Source: Bacteroidales bacterium
Lineage (GTDB): Bacteria > Bacteroidota > Bacteroidia > Bacteroidales > VadinHA17
DNA: 18,269 nucleotides
NCBI GenBank assembly: GCA_012514255.1
Contig: JAAZAP010000066.1
Coordinates: forward strand, 1 to 18,269
Direction: 5' to 3'
Part shown: in pieces, positions 15,995-18,269 of the stretch
Layout: each line of letters opens with the position of its first letter
Position numbering within the stretch: position 1 is the first letter of the stretch
Program-made: the position numbers and the translations under genes
Notes under the pieces: generated by a model
What the model was told of the DNA's origin: nothing
What the model saw: only the letters and a program-made list of their open reading frames with translations
Databases searched by the model: none

Positions 15995-17956
15995 ATGAAA
16001 GTTAAGAATGCCATTACCGCCCTTTTGACAATAGTCCTGGTGAGTCAGTGTACAGTATCGGGCCAGACTCTGCACACCCGCTCCAACAGGGCATTGAAAT
16101 ACTATGATCAGGGCAAAAGAGATTATGAGTTGCTCTATTACAACAGGGCTGAGAGAAACCTTAAGCTGGCCGTTGGGGAAGACAGCCGTTTTTATGAGGC
16201 TCATATTCTGCTGGGTCAGCTCTATACTGATACAGGCGACTGGGAGAATGCGGTTATCCATTACCGTACTGCCGTAGCCATTGATCCGCTTTTCTTTCCC
16301 CCGGCATTATTCAGCCTGGGCAGGGCAGAGATGAGAACGGGGAGATACAATGAAGCCCTCAACCATCTGGAAGCCTATCTGAAACAGCAGGGCTCTACGG
16401 CGAAGTTACGGGCTGAGGCAGAAAAAATGTTAGGCAACTGCAGGTTCGCTCTCTCATTCCCTGGGTCACTATTTGAAATGGAACCTGTCAATGCTGGTGA
16501 TTCAGTTAATACGGTACTTGATGAATACTGGCCTTCAGTGACCGGTGACGGTCAGCAACTGATCTTTACCAGGGAGGTTAAACGTGCCACTGCCTATGGT
16601 CAGGACTTTGGCCGTGACAGGCAGGAGGACTTTTATATAAGTAACTGGACTAAAGGTGGCTATTGGGGGATAGCTAGAAGCGCAGGTGCGCCCCTCAATA
16701 CTGCCGGGAATGAAGGAGCACAGTCTATCTCCTCTGATGGCCGTTACATGTATTTTACAGCATGTGACCGGACTGACGGGCACGGAAGATGTGATATATA
16801 CTTTTCATCATATGACGGTAACCGGTGGTCGCCAGGTATTAACGTCGGATCACCGGTGAATACGGCATACTGGGAATCACAACCTTCAATAAGCCCTAAC
16901 GGAAAAATGCTCTTTTTTGTAAGCAACAGACCGGGAGGGATGGGAGGAATGGACATCTGGTATTGCACTTTGGGCAGTGACGGCAAATGGAGCAGGCCAG
17001 TAAATCCGGGCAAGAAAATAAATACATCGGGCGATGAGTTTTCACCGTTCATCTATTTTGACAGCAAAACGCTTTACTTTTCATCCAACGGACGGGAGGG
17101 CTTTGGAGGGCATGACATATATGTCACCACCATGAACCGCGATTCCGCCTGGACTATACCTGAGAATCTCGGCCCCCCCGTAAATACCCCTGCTGATGAA
17201 ACAGGTCTGGTGATAGAGTCATCAGGAAAGAGGGCCTGGTTTTCATCAGTACACCAAAAAGATAAGGGTAAAGATATTTTCTACCTTGACCTTCCCGTTT
17301 CCGCACAGCCTGAGCCTGTTCTCTATTTCAAGGGAAAGGTCATTGACAAGGCCTCAGGTCAGCCTATAAAAGCCTGGTATGAACTCACCGATCTCACGAA
17401 CAGGGTGGAAGTCGTCAGATCCGTCACAGACAACATGGGGGGATTTTTTGTTTGCCTTCCCCAGGGAAGCAGCTACGGGCTCAATGTGACAGCCAATGGA
17501 TACATGATCTTCTCGGAAAATTTCGATTTCGCTGAAGGTTACACAACCGCGGAACCTTACACGAAGACCATAGCACTCAACCGGGTCAGGGAAGGAGAAT
17601 TCATGAGGATGTATAACGTTTTCTATGATACCGATTCATGGGAGCTTCTTGAATCATCCATGCCTGAGCTTGAGCAACTGCTTGAGTTTCTGCAGGTCAA
17701 TCCGACCGTTGTAATTGAAGTGGGAGGTCATACTGATTCAGATGGAACAGATGAACATAATCAGCTGTTGTCTGAGAGAAGGGCCAATTCAGTAAGGGAA
17801 TTCCTGTTAAGGAAAGGGATCGGACATAACCGTATTTTTGTGCATGGATACGGTGAGAGTGAACCCATGGCGGACAATATCACCCCTGCCGGAAAGAAGC
17901 TTAACAGGCGCACCGAGATCACCATACTGTCAGAGGGCACGCACAAAAAAGAATAA
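15995..17956 (+). CDS. PorE-like outer-membrane protein (TPR, PD40 propeller, CRD, OmpA domain)
   Basis: The 653-residue protein has an N-terminal signal peptide (about 1-24), TPR repeats (about 30-155), a PD40/WD40-like beta-propeller with five recognisable blades (about 165-440; repeated NT...E..PSIS.DG..LFF patterns), a carboxypeptidase regulatory-like domain (about 444-515), and an OmpA C-terminal peptidoglycan-binding domain (about 545-648, with GGHTDSDGT, NQLLSERRA and NRRTEI). This is the domain order described for PorE of the type IX secretion system. Many paralogues share it, so T9SS membership is a hypothesis. PorE is a lipoprotein. Here Cys19 is preceded by VSQ, a poor lipobox, so ordinary cleavage is more likely. 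The ATG follows the queE stop without a gap. Confidence 0.85.
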   Translation: MKVKNAITALLTIVLVSQCTVSGQTLHTRSNRALKYYDQGKRDYELLYYNRAERNLKLAVGEDSRFYEAHILLGQLYTDTGDWENAVIHYRTAVAIDPLFFPPALFSLGRAEMRTGRYNEALNHLEAYLKQQGSTAKLRAEAEKMLGNCRFALSFPGSLFEMEPVNAGDSVNTVLDEYWPSVTGDGQQLIFTREVKRATAYGQDFGRDRQEDFYISNWTKGGYWGIARSAGAPLNTAGNEGAQSISSDGRYMYFTACDRTDGHGRCDIYFSSYDGNRWSPGINVGSPVNTAYWESQPSISPNGKMLFFVSNRPGGMGGMDIWYCTLGSDGKWSRPVNPGKKINTSGDEFSPFIYFDSKTLYFSSNGREGFGGHDIYVTTMNRDSAWTIPENLGPPVNTPADETGLVIESSGKRAWFSSVHQKDKGKDIFYLDLPVSAQPEPVLYFKGKVIDKASGQPIKAWYELTDLTNRVEVVRSVTDNMGGFFVCLPQGSSYGLNVTANGYMIFSENFDFAEGYTTAEPYTKTIALNRVREGEFMRMYNVFYDTDSWELLESSMPELEQLLEFLQVNPTVVIEVGGHTDSDGTDEHNQLLSERRANSVREFLLRKGIGHNRIFVHGYGESEPMADNITPAGKKLNRRTEITILSEGTHKKE

Positions 17957-17959
17957 TCT

Positions 17960-17995
17960 GGAACAGACGCTGTAATGATTAACGGTATCTGTTTC
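17960..17995 (+). repeat. Inverted repeat after the PorE-like gene
   Basis: GGAACAGA (17960-17967) pairs with TCTGTTTC (17988-17995) over eight pairs with one G-U, around a 20-base loop. It lies 4 bases after the stop codon and just before the stronger hairpin at 18001. It has no T-run, so it may only protect the 3' end of the mRNA, or be chance. Confidence 0.35.
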
Positions 17996-18000
17996 AACAG

Positions 18001-18035
18001 GTAAGGAGGGTAACCCTGCGAGGTACCCTCCTTAC
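18001..18035. terminator. Strong hairpin between convergent genes, probable bidirectional terminator
   Basis: GTAAGGAGGGTA (18001-18012) pairs perfectly with TACCCTCCTTAC (18024-18035), a 12-base-pair stem with an 11-base loop. It sits between the end of the PorE-like gene and the end of the minus-strand kinase gene, where a shared terminator is expected. The T-run on the plus strand is short (TTACTTTC) and absent on the other, so termination may need help. Confidence 0.6.
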
Positions 18036-18067
18036 TTTCATAACAGACAGTTAGAAACTTCAGGGAA

Positions 18068-18269
18068 TCAGATGGCTATCCTGTTCTCTGAAGCGGGGCC
18101 GGTGAGTATTTTCAAGCCGGGACTTTCCTTTGCAGGCAGCGAGATAAATACAGATGTGCCTCCGGCATCGTTGGGCTCAACCCTGATTTTGCCCTCCATT
18201 GCCAGAATAAGATTTCTGGCCAGGATTAAATTCATAGCGGAATAGGTATCCTGACTTTCGGAATGTTGG
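18068..18269 (-). CDS. C-terminal end of a sensor histidine kinase (partial)
   Basis: A minus-strand frame runs from the right edge to a TGA at 18068-18070, giving 66 residues. The stretch SAMNLILARNLILAMEGKIRVEPNDAGGTSVFISLPA matches the end of a HATPase_c domain: the helix after the G2 box, the EGKIRVE strand, and the GGTSVFISLPA closing strand that usually reads GTTFTFTLP. About 20 residues follow the domain. The glycine-rich ATP-lid boxes and the histidine are outside the window. There is no direct link to the neighbouring operon, from which it is separated by hairpins. Confidence 0.75.
   Translation of the reverse strand, partial: QHSESQDTYSAMNLILARNLILAMEGKIRVEPNDAGGTSVFISLPAKESPGLKILTGPASENRIAI

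Noticed and set aside
16046..16060. Cys19 of the PorE-like protein as a lipobox
   Set aside because: The residues before it (VSQ) do not fit the usual Leu-Ala/Ser-Gly/Ala pattern, so lipidation is not claimed.
1..18269. CRISPR arrays, insertion sequences, toxin-antitoxin or defence genes
   Set aside because: No regularly spaced repeats, transposase-like frames, terminal inverted repeats or defence domains could be recognised on either strand.

Overview
The window looks like a chromosomal core region of a Bacteroidota bacterium, most likely from the Bacteroidales/Marinilabiliales side. The evidence is a DUF4293 membrane protein, a CBM9-DUF5916 outer-membrane protein, a PorE-like TPR/beta-propeller/OmpA protein, an adjacent pyrB-pyrI pair, start codons without clear Shine-Dalgarno sequences, and several copies of the Bacteroidota -7 promoter element TAnnTTTG, two with an upstream TTG about 19-21 bases away. 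There are no transposases, integrases, CRISPR arrays, tRNAs or rRNAs, and I see no sign of recent transfer.

Layout: (1) 1-3067, plus strand: the tail of a probable zapA, a structured RNA that looks like Bacteroidota 6S RNA, then rny (RNase Y) and a wecB-type UDP-GlcNAc 2-epimerase joined by a TAATG overlap. (2) 3057-3920, minus: a uridine-phosphorylase-like enzyme converging on wecB. (3) 4078-7047, plus: CBM9/DUF5916 outer-membrane protein and DUF4293 membrane protein. (4) 7040-8422, minus: pyrB-pyrI, the two subunits of aspartate transcarbamoylase. (5) 8507-11127, minus: a complete small transcription unit with promoter, NamZ/DUF1343-like protein, TSUP (TauE/SafE) permease, IMPACT/YigZ protein and terminator. 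(6) 11212-17956, plus: three unrelated exported phosphohydrolases (purple-acid-phosphatase-like, CpdB/5'-nucleotidase lipoprotein, PhoA-type alkaline phosphatase), then queE and the PorE-like protein, all packed within 0-13 bases or overlapping by 4. (7) 17957-18269: hairpins between converging genes, then the C-terminal end of a minus-strand histidine kinase.

Functionally, block 6 looks like an envelope phosphate and nucleotide scavenging operon that has also captured a deazaguanine-biosynthesis gene and a peptidoglycan-anchored outer-membrane protein. Blocks 1, 2 and 4 are housekeeping RNA decay, nucleotide and sugar-nucleotide metabolism.

I did not find a convincing new defence or mobile system. 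The points most worth a second look are the RNA gene squeezed against rny, the probably leaderless NamZ-like gene with no signal peptide and an altered EHG motif, and the phosphatase-queE-PorE-like operon.
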